Source: Nitrospirota bacterium (lineage in GTDB: Bacteria; Nitrospirota_A; Leptospirillia; Leptospirillales; Leptospirillaceae). Taken from it: 40,985 bases of DNA. The stretch spans positions 1-40,985 of the forward strand of contig JAMCWZ010000123.1 in NCBI GenBank assembly GCA_023480765.1. Direction: 5' to 3'. Under the pieces are notes generated by a model, which had not been told where the DNA came from, did no database searches, and saw only the letters and a program-made list of their open reading frames with translations. A program made the translations under genes and the position numbers. Shown one piece after another: positions 34,030 through 40,482 of this stretch (positions within the stretch are counted from its first letter, which is position 1; each line of letters begins with the position of its first letter).

Positions 34030-35592
34030 GTGACAAAAGCGTTCAAGCCACCCGTGCATCACCAGTCCTATCTCGACCGCAAAATTCCCACCACTATGGC
34101 AACACAACACCCCGATAACGCACGGGCGCCCTACTGGAAAACAAACAAAGATCCCTTTGTCAGCACTCTGGATGAAATCGAAGAATGTTACCGGACCTAT
34201 ACGGATCTTGGCTGCCAGGAATACATGTGGGACTGGGAAGGGAAATATGTTGACGAAGGTGTGGTAGACAAGCTTTTTTCCCTCTACCACTCCTATTTTT
34301 CTGAAAATCAGCTCGGGAAAGATGTCTTCCTGACATTCCGCCTTCCGAACATCTGGTATGAAAAAGAATATCGCATTGCGCGGGCCTATATCGGGATTCT
34401 GACATTCGAAGAACTTTCCAGAGATCTTGGGCTCAATTCACCTCCAGTTTTCGAAGTTATTCTGCCCATGACAGATGAAGCCCAAAAAATGATTTACCTG
34501 AAAACAACCTTCCGTAAAATTGCCAAACTGAAAAGCCAGGTCTTTGACGAGACGATGGAATACAGCGATCCGTCCTACCTCCAGGTCATCCCGCTTATTG
34601 AAGGCGTTCCCCAGCTTACGGCTTCTCACAACATCCTGATGGAATATGCCGACCTTCACCAGAAAGAATACGGCAGCAAACCTCTTTACCTCAGACCGTT
34701 CATCGCCCGTTCGGACCCTGCCTTGAACGCTGGATTCATACCTGCCACTATCGCGGCAAAAGTCGCCCTGTCGGAATATTACAAGTTTGGACAGGAGTCG
34801 GGTATTGCCATTTTTCCAATCATGGGCGTCGGATCCCTTCCTTTTCGAGGAGGTCTCAATCCCTTTACCGTTTCCCAGTTTCTGGACGAATATCCCGGGG
34901 TCCGCACCGTTACCTTGCAGTCCGCCTTCCGCTACGACTACCCCCTCGATAGCGTCAAGGAGTCCATTCATTCATTGAACAGGGCTCTCCCGTTTACAAA
35001 GCCCCTCACGTACTCCGAGGAAGAGATTGCAATGGGAGAACGTCTTGCCCAGATTTTTTCTTCTATATATCAAGAAACAGTCGAAGAAATCGCCGATGCG
35101 ATCAATCAGATTTCCGCCCATATTCCTCCCAGAAGAGAACGAAAGCTTCATATCGGTCTTTTTGGATATTCTCGAGGAATAGGACAAAAAAGGCTTCCTC
35201 GCGCCATAAGTTTCACTGGAGCCTTATACTCTTTGGGAATTCCTCCGGAACTGATCGCTATCGGTCGTGGCCTCGAAGCAGCTATCAAGGAAAACCTCGA
35301 AGATGCCTTGTTCATGTTTTGTCGACATCTTAAGGAAGACTTACGCCATGCAGGTCATTACCTCAATCGGGAAAACCTCAGATTTCTTGCTTCAGGCAAC
35401 CCGGCGTGGGAACGCGTACTGGAAGATATTGTCATTGCGGAAAAATATTTCAAGCTTGAACTAGGTCCCGTTACGATAGAACACTACTTGCATCGGAATA
35501 TAGTGTCGAGTATTTATTTCCTAACTCAAGAGGAGAAAGATATTTCTCCGTATCTGTTTGACGCTGCACTTTTAAGACGTTCCCTGGGGTGA
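34030..35592 (+). CDS. ppcA: Archaeal-type phosphoenolpyruvate carboxylase
   Basis: This 520-aa enzyme makes oxaloacetate from PEP and bicarbonate. Its length and motifs fit the archaeal-type (PEPcase_2) family rather than the roughly 900-aa bacterial form: N-terminal IPTTMATQHPDNARAPYW, then EYMWDWEGKYVDE, PIMGVGSLPFRGGLNP, QSAFRYDYP and a SRGIGQKRLPRAI segment. It is usual in archaea and scattered in bacteria. In a reverse-TCA organism it would be the anaplerotic carboxylase. GTG 34030 has AGGAG six bases upstream. The gene stands alone, with a weak hairpin (35611-35628) after it. Confidence 0.93.
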   Translation: MTKAFKPPVHHQSYLDRKIPTTMATQHPDNARAPYWKTNKDPFVSTLDEIEECYRTYTDLGCQEYMWDWEGKYVDEGVVDKLFSLYHSYFSENQLGKDVFLTFRLPNIWYEKEYRIARAYIGILTFEELSRDLGLNSPPVFEVILPMTDEAQKMIYLKTTFRKIAKLKSQVFDETMEYSDPSYLQVIPLIEGVPQLTASHNILMEYADLHQKEYGSKPLYLRPFIARSDPALNAGFIPATIAAKVALSEYYKFGQESGIAIFPIMGVGSLPFRGGLNPFTVSQFLDEYPGVRTVTLQSAFRYDYPLDSVKESIHSLNRALPFTKPLTYSEEEIAMGERLAQIFSSIYQETVEEIADAINQISAHIPPRRERKLHIGLFGYSRGIGQKRLPRAISFTGALYSLGIPPELIAIGRGLEAAIKENLEDALFMFCRHLKEDLRHAGHYLNRENLRFLASGNPAWERVLEDIVIAEKYFKLELGPVTIEHYLHRNIVSSIYFLTQEEKDISPYLFDAALLRRSLG

Positions 35593-35610
35593 CTTCTGAC
35601 AGAATCAATG

Positions 35611-35628
35611 CCGGATATCCGTATTCGG
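35611..35628 (+). terminator. Weak terminator-like hairpin after ppcA
   Basis: CCGGATA and TATTCGG (one G-U pair) form a seven-pair stem with a TCCG loop 18 bases after the ppcA stop. The downstream sequence is T-rich (GTGTTCTTTC) but has no clean T-run. A second small hairpin, CTCTAT/ATAGAG (35676-35695), lies before the next gene. Confidence 0.3.
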
Positions 35629-35726
35629 GTGTTCTTTCACTTGGTCAACCAAAATTCATAATATAGGATGCCAGACTCTATCTGTGTGAATAGAGCCCGT
35701 CATCAGCCCCGATCACCGGAGGATGA

Positions 35727-36032
35727 ATGAAACCCCTAGAAAAACGGTTTTTCCTAAAGATATTCATCCCTGGCCTGATCCTCATCCTGATTTCATGGAT
35801 TCTTTATACCGTGTCCGATCCGTTGATGAAAGGGGCTGCTCTCGTCGCATTGCTCTTCTTTGCCACATTTTCCTTCTTTGTTATTCGAAAACAGTGGCAA
35901 AATCGGGACGACTTCAAGATTCCAGCATGGGTATTCATCACTCTGCTGATCATCTTTATCAGTTTTTTCTCTTTCGTCGGAGCGATTCCCATCATTACGA
36001 TGTTTACAAAACCACCGACCAATATCCCCTGA
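35727..36032 (+). CDS. Small three-helix membrane protein
   Basis: This 101-aa product has three hydrophobic helices: FIPGLILILISWILYTV, AALVALLFFATFSFFVI, and VFITLLIIFISFFSFVGAIPII. A short basic loop lies between the second and third. GGAGG precedes ATG 35727 by four bases; the ATG at 35723 is too close to this site and opens a frame that looks non-coding. I do not recognise a family. It is isolated between ppcA and lpxC on the same strand. Confidence 0.65.
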   Translation: MKPLEKRFFLKIFIPGLILILISWILYTVSDPLMKGAALVALLFFATFSFFVIRKQWQNRDDFKIPAWVFITLLIIFISFFSFVGAIPIITMFTKPPTNIP

Positions 36033-36207
36033 CAACAATTTTACATACAAACAAATGATGGTGACAGATTGCCACACGTTGTGGAGCCCCTGCCACACAT
36101 CTCTTATCCTCCGTACTCTCGCGGATCATTGAAATTTATTTTTAACATTTAACAATAATTACTTAAAAAAATACTTTCAGCACATATTCCCTTGGCATTT
36201 AAAATGC

Positions 36208-36235
36208 TTGTCTCACTTCGGAAGAAGTTTATATT
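36208..36235 (+). promoter_or_regulatory. Candidate lpxC promoter
   Basis: TTGTCT (36208-36213) and TATATT (36230-36235) are 16 bases apart and match four and five of six consensus positions. The -10 ends 18 bases before the lpxC ATG. A 13-base palindrome, GCATTTAAAATGC (36195-36207), directly abuts the -35 and could be an operator. The rest of the 36033-36253 spacer holds two direct copies of TGCCACA. Confidence 0.45.
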
Positions 36236-36253
36236 CTTTGAAAGGAGCCGGAC

Positions 36254-37150
36254 ATGCGAAATCAGCGAACACTCAGAAAAGTAGTCAGCCTTAACGGAAT
36301 TGCCCTTCATAGTGGAAAGCCCGCGCAGGTCCGCATTTTTCCTGCTCCTCCGGATTCGGGAATTCATTTTATAAGAACCGATAAAGGAAATCTGAGAATT
36401 CCGGCTCTCATCCATCATGTTTCCCTCGATAAATCCATATTGTCTACCACATTGGAAAAAGATGGTGTTTTTATTCAGACCATCGAACATCTTATGTCGG
36501 CCATCAACGGTTTTTATCTGGACAATCTCAACATAGAAATCGATGGACCCGAGCTCCCCATTCTTGATGGTAGCGCCACTCCTTACCTCCAGGCATTCCG
36601 TTCTGCCGGCGCACATGAACAACCTTTAAAACAGACTTTTTATACTGTCTCCAAAATCGTCGAATTTGAAGAAGGCGAAAAATCCATCCGCATTGAACCC
36701 GCTCAAGAATTATCCGTCGCGTATTCCATCGCTTTTGGAACTCGCCTCCAGCAATCTTTTCGCTTTACCCTTAAAAAGGGCGAATTCGAATCCGACATCG
36801 CTCATGCCAAAACATTTTGCTTTTTAGAAGATATTGAAAAGATGCAATCTGCAGGACTGGCGAAGGGTGGATCCCTAGACAATGCAATTGTCATTGGAAA
36901 AGAAGGTGTCATTAACCCATCCATTCAAACATATCAGGATGAATTCGTCAGACACAAAATACTCGATTTTCTTGGAGATATTCGTTTATTGAACAAACCG
37001 TTGGTTGGACAGTTTTCCGTCTCCCGGGGAGGGCACGCCTTTCATTCCCGCTTTCTTTCTTTCTTGCTTGAGAAGGATCTCCTTGTGCCGATCGAATCTT
37101 CAAGCAGTGTCAGTCCGTGGATTGGATTACCTGTCGCCGTTCCTGTGTAA
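36254..37150 (+). CDS. lpxC: UDP-3-O-acyl-N-acetylglucosamine deacetylase
   Basis: This 298-aa zinc hydrolase carries out the committed step of lipid A synthesis. The zinc ligands align with E. coli: His79 in TIEHLMSAI, and the later His/Asp in FVRHKILDFLGD, with the catalytic His in GGHAFH. The N-terminal TLRKVVSLNGIALHSG and ELPILDGSA stretches are standard. AAAGGAG lies eight bases before the ATG. It indicates an LPS-bearing outer membrane. It stands alone rather than in an lpx or division cluster, and converges on the candidate lipoprotein gene with an 11-base gap holding a small TCTGTC/GACAGA hairpin. Confidence 0.95.
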   Translation: MRNQRTLRKVVSLNGIALHSGKPAQVRIFPAPPDSGIHFIRTDKGNLRIPALIHHVSLDKSILSTTLEKDGVFIQTIEHLMSAINGFYLDNLNIEIDGPELPILDGSATPYLQAFRSAGAHEQPLKQTFYTVSKIVEFEEGEKSIRIEPAQELSVAYSIAFGTRLQQSFRFTLKKGEFESDIAHAKTFCFLEDIEKMQSAGLAKGGSLDNAIVIGKEGVINPSIQTYQDEFVRHKILDFLGDIRLLNKPLVGQFSVSRGGHAFHSRFLSFLLEKDLLVPIESSSSVSPWIGLPVAVPV

Positions 37151-37161
37151 GGAATCTGTCT

Positions 37162-37803
37162 TTATTTGACAGACTTTCCGACCGGTATTCTTTTAACGAG
37201 TCCCTGGATCGCCCTGTAAGAGGTTTTCTCGAACGAAGCTGGAATAGCGGGGAAGAACAAGTAGACGTAGCCACGAGCCTCACCATAACCACTCCAGAGA
37301 ATTTCTCTTGTTTTCCCATCCCATAAACGTCCGAATATGCGGACATGCTCCGCTCCACCTTCAACACCTGATATTCGGATATCTGTTTGCAAGAAATAAC
37401 GGACTCCAAGTTTTATCGAGAGCGCATCCAGATTCTCCGTACCTCTGATTGAATGAGGAGAAGAGTGGGATACGAGCGTTTCAGTCCATTTTTTCCGTTT
37501 TGATTTGGAAGAAAATCGTTGCATTTCTTCATAGTCGACAATATGTACACCAGCAAATCTTCGACGAATTTCCTTGTTTAGAAGATTCTCAATGATTTGA
37601 GCTTCGATTTTTTTTCCGACATTGACGCGGGTAGGAAATATGGCCAATCCCCCACTTCTGAGGTCGTTCCAGGTTACATCATGATCGACATAGGATGTCA
37701 TCGACAGATCATTGATAGACTTGACAGATTTTTCTTGTATGCAAGCATTTCCCATCGACAAAATAAACATAGCCGCTATAACCAGAAAGAATCTGCTATT
37801 CAG
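37162..37803 (-). CDS. Candidate secreted or lipoprotein of unknown function, likely CTG start
   Basis: The mature part (about 190 aa) is soluble, with VDHDVTWNDLRSGGLAIFPTRVNVG, a basic RRRFAGVHIVDYEEMQRF segment and GVRYFLQTDIRISGVEGG. This general layout is seen in periplasmic or outer-membrane-associated lipoproteins. A signal-like stretch (NSRFFLVIAAMFILSMGNAC) comes right after CTG 37803. That codon overlaps the upstream stop by eight bases (CTGAATAG). The nearest ATG inside the signal would leave it too short, and the upstream ATG at 37941 lies deep in the neighbouring gene. The -3 position of the lipobox is not canonical, so lipidation is uncertain. Confidence 0.65.
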   Translation of the reverse strand: MNSRFFLVIAAMFILSMGNACIQEKSVKSINDLSMTSYVDHDVTWNDLRSGGLAIFPTRVNVGKKIEAQIIENLLNKEIRRRFAGVHIVDYEEMQRFSSKSKRKKWTETLVSHSSPHSIRGTENLDALSIKLGVRYFLQTDIRISGVEGGAEHVRIFGRLWDGKTREILWSGYGEARGYVYLFFPAIPASFEKTSYRAIQGLVKRIPVGKSVK

Positions 37804-38242
37804 GTGGGTCCGTATCTTCCGGACTGTCGAGGAGTTGTCTGAAATCGGGATGTTCGGGAATCTGATGGAGGACCTCCTCTTTAACGTAGATAGGAACTTG
37901 AGCCCGTAAGGCAATAGCCACTGCATCGCTGGGCCTTGCATCTATTGAAAATTCTGAAGACTCTGATAATAGATGAATCGTCGAAAAAAAAGTTCCTTCT
38001 TCCACTTTTTCGATAATGGCGGATAAGATTCTTATCTTAAGATGACTTAATAACGAAACAAAAAGGTCATGCGTCTGAGGTCGTTCTGGCGGTGTCCCCG
38101 CTTTTCCCATCGATATCGCTTGCGCTTCGAAAGGGCCGATCCAGATGGGAAGTGTACTGTTTTTCTCTTCATCCTGTAAAATCAGGATATAGGATTTTGT
38201 AGACCCGTCAAAAAATATCTCTCTCACGAACATTTCAAACAT
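37796..38242 (-). CDS. Bifunctional nuclease family protein (DUF151)
   Basis: This 148-aa protein is of the bifunctional nuclease family. It has LPIWIGPFEAQAIS, PPERPQTHDLFVSLL and DARPSDAVAIALRAQVPIYVKEEVL, which are the three conserved blocks of DUF151 in the usual order. Plant and some bacterial members show RNase and DNase activity; the physiological role is unclear. GGGAG lies seven bases before the ATG. A tandem 12-base duplication lies immediately upstream in the leader. It overlaps the candidate lipoprotein gene. Confidence 0.88.
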   Translation of the reverse strand: MFEMFVREIFFDGSTKSYILILQDEEKNSTLPIWIGPFEAQAISMGKAGTPPERPQTHDLFVSLLSHLKIRILSAIIEKVEEGTFFSTIHLLSESSEFSIDARPSDAVAIALRAQVPIYVKEEVLHQIPEHPDFRQLLDSPEDTDPPE

Positions 38243-38253
38243 CGCTCATCTCC

Positions 38254-38277
38254 CTTGCCTATATTCTTGCCTATATT
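38254..38277 (-). repeat. Tandem 12-base duplication in the leader of the DUF151 gene
   Basis: Two perfect adjacent copies of CTTGCCTATATT (plus-strand reading) lie at 38254-38265 and 38266-38277. On the minus strand a perfect TATAAT (38275-38280) overlaps the end of the second copy, so the repeat covers the start of the transcript up to the ribosome site. Only two units are present. Confidence 0.75.
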
Positions 38278-38371
38278 ATAATCCCGGACCTTTTTTCCAA
38301 TCCAGTCTTGCTTTCACCCAATACAGGCTACTCTTTCAAAGCCGGATTTCCTCTATGAAATTCCGAACGGA

Positions 38372-38401
38372 TTGACGCAAGGGTATGACTATTTTTACAA
38401 T
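38372..38401 (+). promoter_or_regulatory. Promoter for the 2Fe-2S ferredoxin gene
   Basis: TTGACG (38372-38377) and TACAAT (38396-38401) are 18 bases apart; each matches five of six consensus bases. The -10 ends 47 bases before the ferredoxin ATG. This is one of the best promoter matches in the window. Confidence 0.6.
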
Positions 38402-38448
38402 CTAATTATGAAGCTACTAAATAGTATGCAGCGAATGAAAGGATCCCA

Positions 38449-38778
38449 ATGCCCAAGCTTAAGATCATGGAACTTGATAAGGAACTGGATATCGAAGAGG
38501 GTATGCCAATCCTGATGGGAGCTAGCCTTCAGGGAATCAATTTTGGTTTCATTTGTGGCGGAAATGCTGCGTGCGGAACATGCACAGTTGTCGTCAAAGA
38601 AGGCGCTGATTCGCTCAAACCAAGAAATTCGAAAGAATCTTTCCTCGCCAAAGCTATGATGCTCGGAGATGACCAGCGTTTGGGTTGCCAGACTGAAATG
38701 GGTTCCGGTGATCTGACTGTCTCCATTCCCGCCTTGGGACGGCCCGCATCTCCTTTTTCCCTCCCTTTTCCCCGATAA
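38449..38778 (+). CDS. 2Fe-2S ferredoxin
   Basis: This 109-aa plant/adrenodoxin-fold ferredoxin has cluster cysteines C36, C42, C45 and C80 in the order C-x5-C-x2-C-x34-C, with GGNAACGTC around the first three and LGCQTE around the last. The C-terminus is Pro/Phe-rich. AAGGA is six bases before the ATG. It is a plausible carrier for some redox enzyme, but the ferredoxin oxidoreductases in this window normally use 4Fe-4S ferredoxins, so I do not link them directly. It is monocistronic, with a promoter before it and a terminator after it. Confidence 0.9.
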   Translation: MPKLKIMELDKELDIEEGMPILMGASLQGINFGFICGGNAACGTCTVVVKEGADSLKPRNSKESFLAKAMMLGDDQRLGCQTEMGSGDLTVSIPALGRPASPFSLPFPR

Positions 38779-38784
38779 AATCCT

Positions 38785-38816
38785 GAATAGGGGAACTGTT
38801 GTAGGTTCCCTTATTC
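38785..38816. terminator. Bidirectional terminator between ferredoxin and tusA
   Basis: Arms GAATAGGGGAAC (38785-38796) and GTTCCCTTATTC (38805-38816) pair over 12 positions with one G-U, around an eight-base loop. It lies in the 39-base gap of two convergent genes. On the minus strand ATTTTATC follows the stem; on the plus strand ATTATTCAT follows. Confidence 0.75.
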
Positions 38817-38817
38817 A

Positions 38818-39048
38818 TTATTCATGCGTTTTCTTAATCCAGAACTTATATTTTTCTTCCTCTTTCCTGAACTCGAGAAGAGAGTGACCCGTTTTTTTTG
38901 TCCATGCTTCCATGTCAGGTTTTGAGCCCGGATCAGTCGATATCATTAACAGAACATCCCCGACATTTAATTGATCAATGGACTTTCTCGTTTTCAAAAC
39001 TGGCATCGGACAGGCCATTCCTGAGCAATCCAAAATTTCTGTTTCCAT
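38818..39048 (-). CDS. tusA: TusA/SirA-like sulfur carrier protein
   Basis: This 76-aa protein of the TusA family has an N-terminal ILDCSGMACPMPVLKTRK. The single active cysteine is in the ACPMPVLK motif, and a DPGSKPDMEAWTKKTGH segment follows. TusA-like proteins relay persulfide sulfur for tRNA thiolation or sulfur metabolism. No dsr, hdr or rhodanese partners are seen nearby, so the pathway is open. AAGGAG is ten bases before the ATG. It converges on the ferredoxin gene, with a shared terminator between them. Confidence 0.9.
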   Translation of the reverse strand: METEILDCSGMACPMPVLKTRKSIDQLNVGDVLLMISTDPGSKPDMEAWTKKTGHSLLEFRKEEEKYKFWIKKTHE

Positions 39049-39092
39049 CCTTCAATGGCTCCTTGAAAAACTCAAATTAAAGTTTTATTCGA

Positions 39093-39152
39093 TTGACTTT
39101 ATTTAAGACGAAGTGATATGTTTCAAAAACTCCGTAACTATTTTGAAACATA
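39093..39152 (+). promoter_or_regulatory. Promoter with overlapping 12-bp inverted repeat
   Basis: TTGACT (39093-39098) and TATGTT (39117-39122) are 18 bases apart. TATGTTTCAAAA (39117-39128) and TTTTGAAACATA (39141-39152) are perfect inverted arms around a 12-base centre. The left arm covers the -10, as an operator would. The element could instead act as an RNA hairpin in the leader of the 45-aa gene. Confidence 0.55.
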
Positions 39153-39205
39153 CTTGGCTACGGATGTTCTAGTGAATAATTCCTTTTTAAACGGGAGGTA
39201 CTGTC

Positions 39206-39343
39206 ATGAAAAATTCTTCCGATTCGGGAAACGCTCAGGTCATGGTCACATTTTCGATGGTTATAGGAACCCTCGTCGCCCTGGTTGTTATCTTTGGTAA
39301 AATCTATGCGACGGCAAATCATGTTCCCATTGGCCATTTTTAA
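39206..39343 (+). CDS. 45-aa single-helix membrane protein
   Basis: A short gene with a very good ribosome site (GGGAGG eight bases before the ATG) encodes 45 aa. The layout is a polar N-terminus (KNSSDSGNAQ), one hydrophobic helix (VTFSMVIGTLVALVVIFGKIY) and a short tail ending VPIGHF. It has its own candidate promoter and operator-like repeat and a terminator just after, so it looks like a regulated single gene. I do not recognise a family; small respiratory-complex subunits and membrane-active peptides have similar layouts. Confidence 0.65.
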   Translation: MKNSSDSGNAQVMVTFSMVIGTLVALVVIFGKIYATANHVPIGHF

Positions 39344-39363
39344 GGTTTTTTTATCCTCTTGAA

Positions 39364-39387
39364 AGGGGATGAGAAACTTCATCCCCT
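39364..39387 (+). terminator. Terminator after the 45-aa gene
   Basis: Perfect nine-base arms AGGGGATGA (39364-39372) and TCATCCCCT (39379-39387) enclose a six-base loop and are followed by GTTTTCTTCC. A T-rich stretch also precedes the stem. The right arm overlaps the 3' end of the convergent rnc gene. Confidence 0.7.
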
Positions 39388-40482
39388 GTTTTCTTCCTCA
39401 CTATTCTCATGTGATGTTCCAGAATAAATAACACCTTCCTCCATCCCAAATGTTTCAACATGTGTTTCATTTCGTTTCATTTCAACCGGATTGTCCGAAA
39501 TATGTTCGATATCCTTTTTTGTTTCCTGGTTTATTTCCTGATCTAACGGATTCTTATCGACATCATCCGGTACTTGTTCTCCTGGACGATCCTCATTCAA
39601 AGTCCCTTCAAGATTATTCGATTCACATGATTGGACCTGAACTTCAGACGTCTCCAGAGTATCTTCACCCAGAACATTCGCTCCGGCTTGAATGCGTTCC
39701 CATGCATTCTTTGCCGCATGAACGGACGCACCTCTTTTTGTCGTTTCTTCGGACTCTCCCAGCAGTTTACCTTTGACAAAGACGCCTAATCTGAACCGTC
39801 TTTGGTGTGCAGGGCCTATCTCCTCAAGCACCTGGTAGACAGGTAGTTCTTCTGCTTTTGACTGACACCATTTCTGGAGTAAAAGTTTGTAATTAAAACT
39901 TCCTCCTCTTGCTGGTGAAGTCTGAGGAGATACGGCAGCCGAAACGGTAGTGCTTGAAGAATCCCGAACTTCTCGTATATGCTCTATTTTCTGAACTATC
40001 TCTATCAATGGTTGGGTAAACCAGGGAATGAGCACTTGCCTGCATGTTTCAAGCCCGTACTCAATGTATATTGCAGCTGCCAGTGATTCGAACGTATCTG
40101 CCAGCAACGATGAGTTTTCTCTGTCACCAGAAGAATGACTGCCCTTCCCGAGAATCATATAAGAGCCAAGGTCCATTCTTCTTGCTATCGATGCGAGGGT
40201 CTGAGTACTCACTATACCTGAAAAAATCTGCCCGATATCCCCTTCCGATGCAGACGGCCAAGTATTAAGCAGGTACTCGCTCACGATTAACCCAATAACC
40301 CGGTCACCAAGAAACTCTAACCGCTCATAATTGGGAACGGGGGTCTTACGACCCCTTTCGTGAGATGCGGACCTGTGCGTCAAAGCTTCTTCGATTCGCA
40401 TCGTCGCCTTGAATGGCAAACCCAAGATTCTGATCAAATGTTCCGGTGCTCTTGGAAGGTTTTTCGCCCTATATTCGAACAA
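39379..40482 (-). CDS. rnc: Ribonuclease III with long acidic C-terminal tail
   Basis: This dsRNA endonuclease processes rRNA precursors. The signature is NYERLEFLGDRVIGLIVSEYL; the catalytic acids E53, E56, D60, D129 and E132 show the same spacing as in E. coli. A dsRNA-binding domain spans about 196-267 (YKLLLQKWCQ ... GASVHAAKNAWERI), after a Ser/Thr/Pro linker. The protein is 367 aa against about 230 usual, and the last 100 residues are highly acidic and low in complexity. GDRVIG replaces the usual GDAVLG. The start is TTG 40482 with AAGGAGGGG upstream. Confidence 0.92.
   Translation of the reverse strand: MFEYRAKNLPRAPEHLIRILGLPFKATMRIEEALTHRSASHERGRKTPVPNYERLEFLGDRVIGLIVSEYLLNTWPSASEGDIGQIFSGIVSTQTLASIARRMDLGSYMILGKGSHSSGDRENSSLLADTFESLAAAIYIEYGLETCRQVLIPWFTQPLIEIVQKIEHIREVRDSSSTTVSAAVSPQTSPARGGSFNYKLLLQKWCQSKAEELPVYQVLEEIGPAHQRRFRLGVFVKGKLLGESEETTKRGASVHAAKNAWERIQAGANVLGEDTLETSEVQVQSCESNNLEGTLNEDRPGEQVPDDVDKNPLDQEINQETKKDIEHISDNPVEMKRNETHVETFGMEEGVIYSGTSHENSEEENRG

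Noticed and set aside
35723..36058. 111-codon plus frame overlapping the three-helix protein
   Set aside because: Its ATG abuts the ribosome site with no spacing, and the product is His/Ser/Arg-rich without structure; the frame at 35727 has normal spacing and clear helices.
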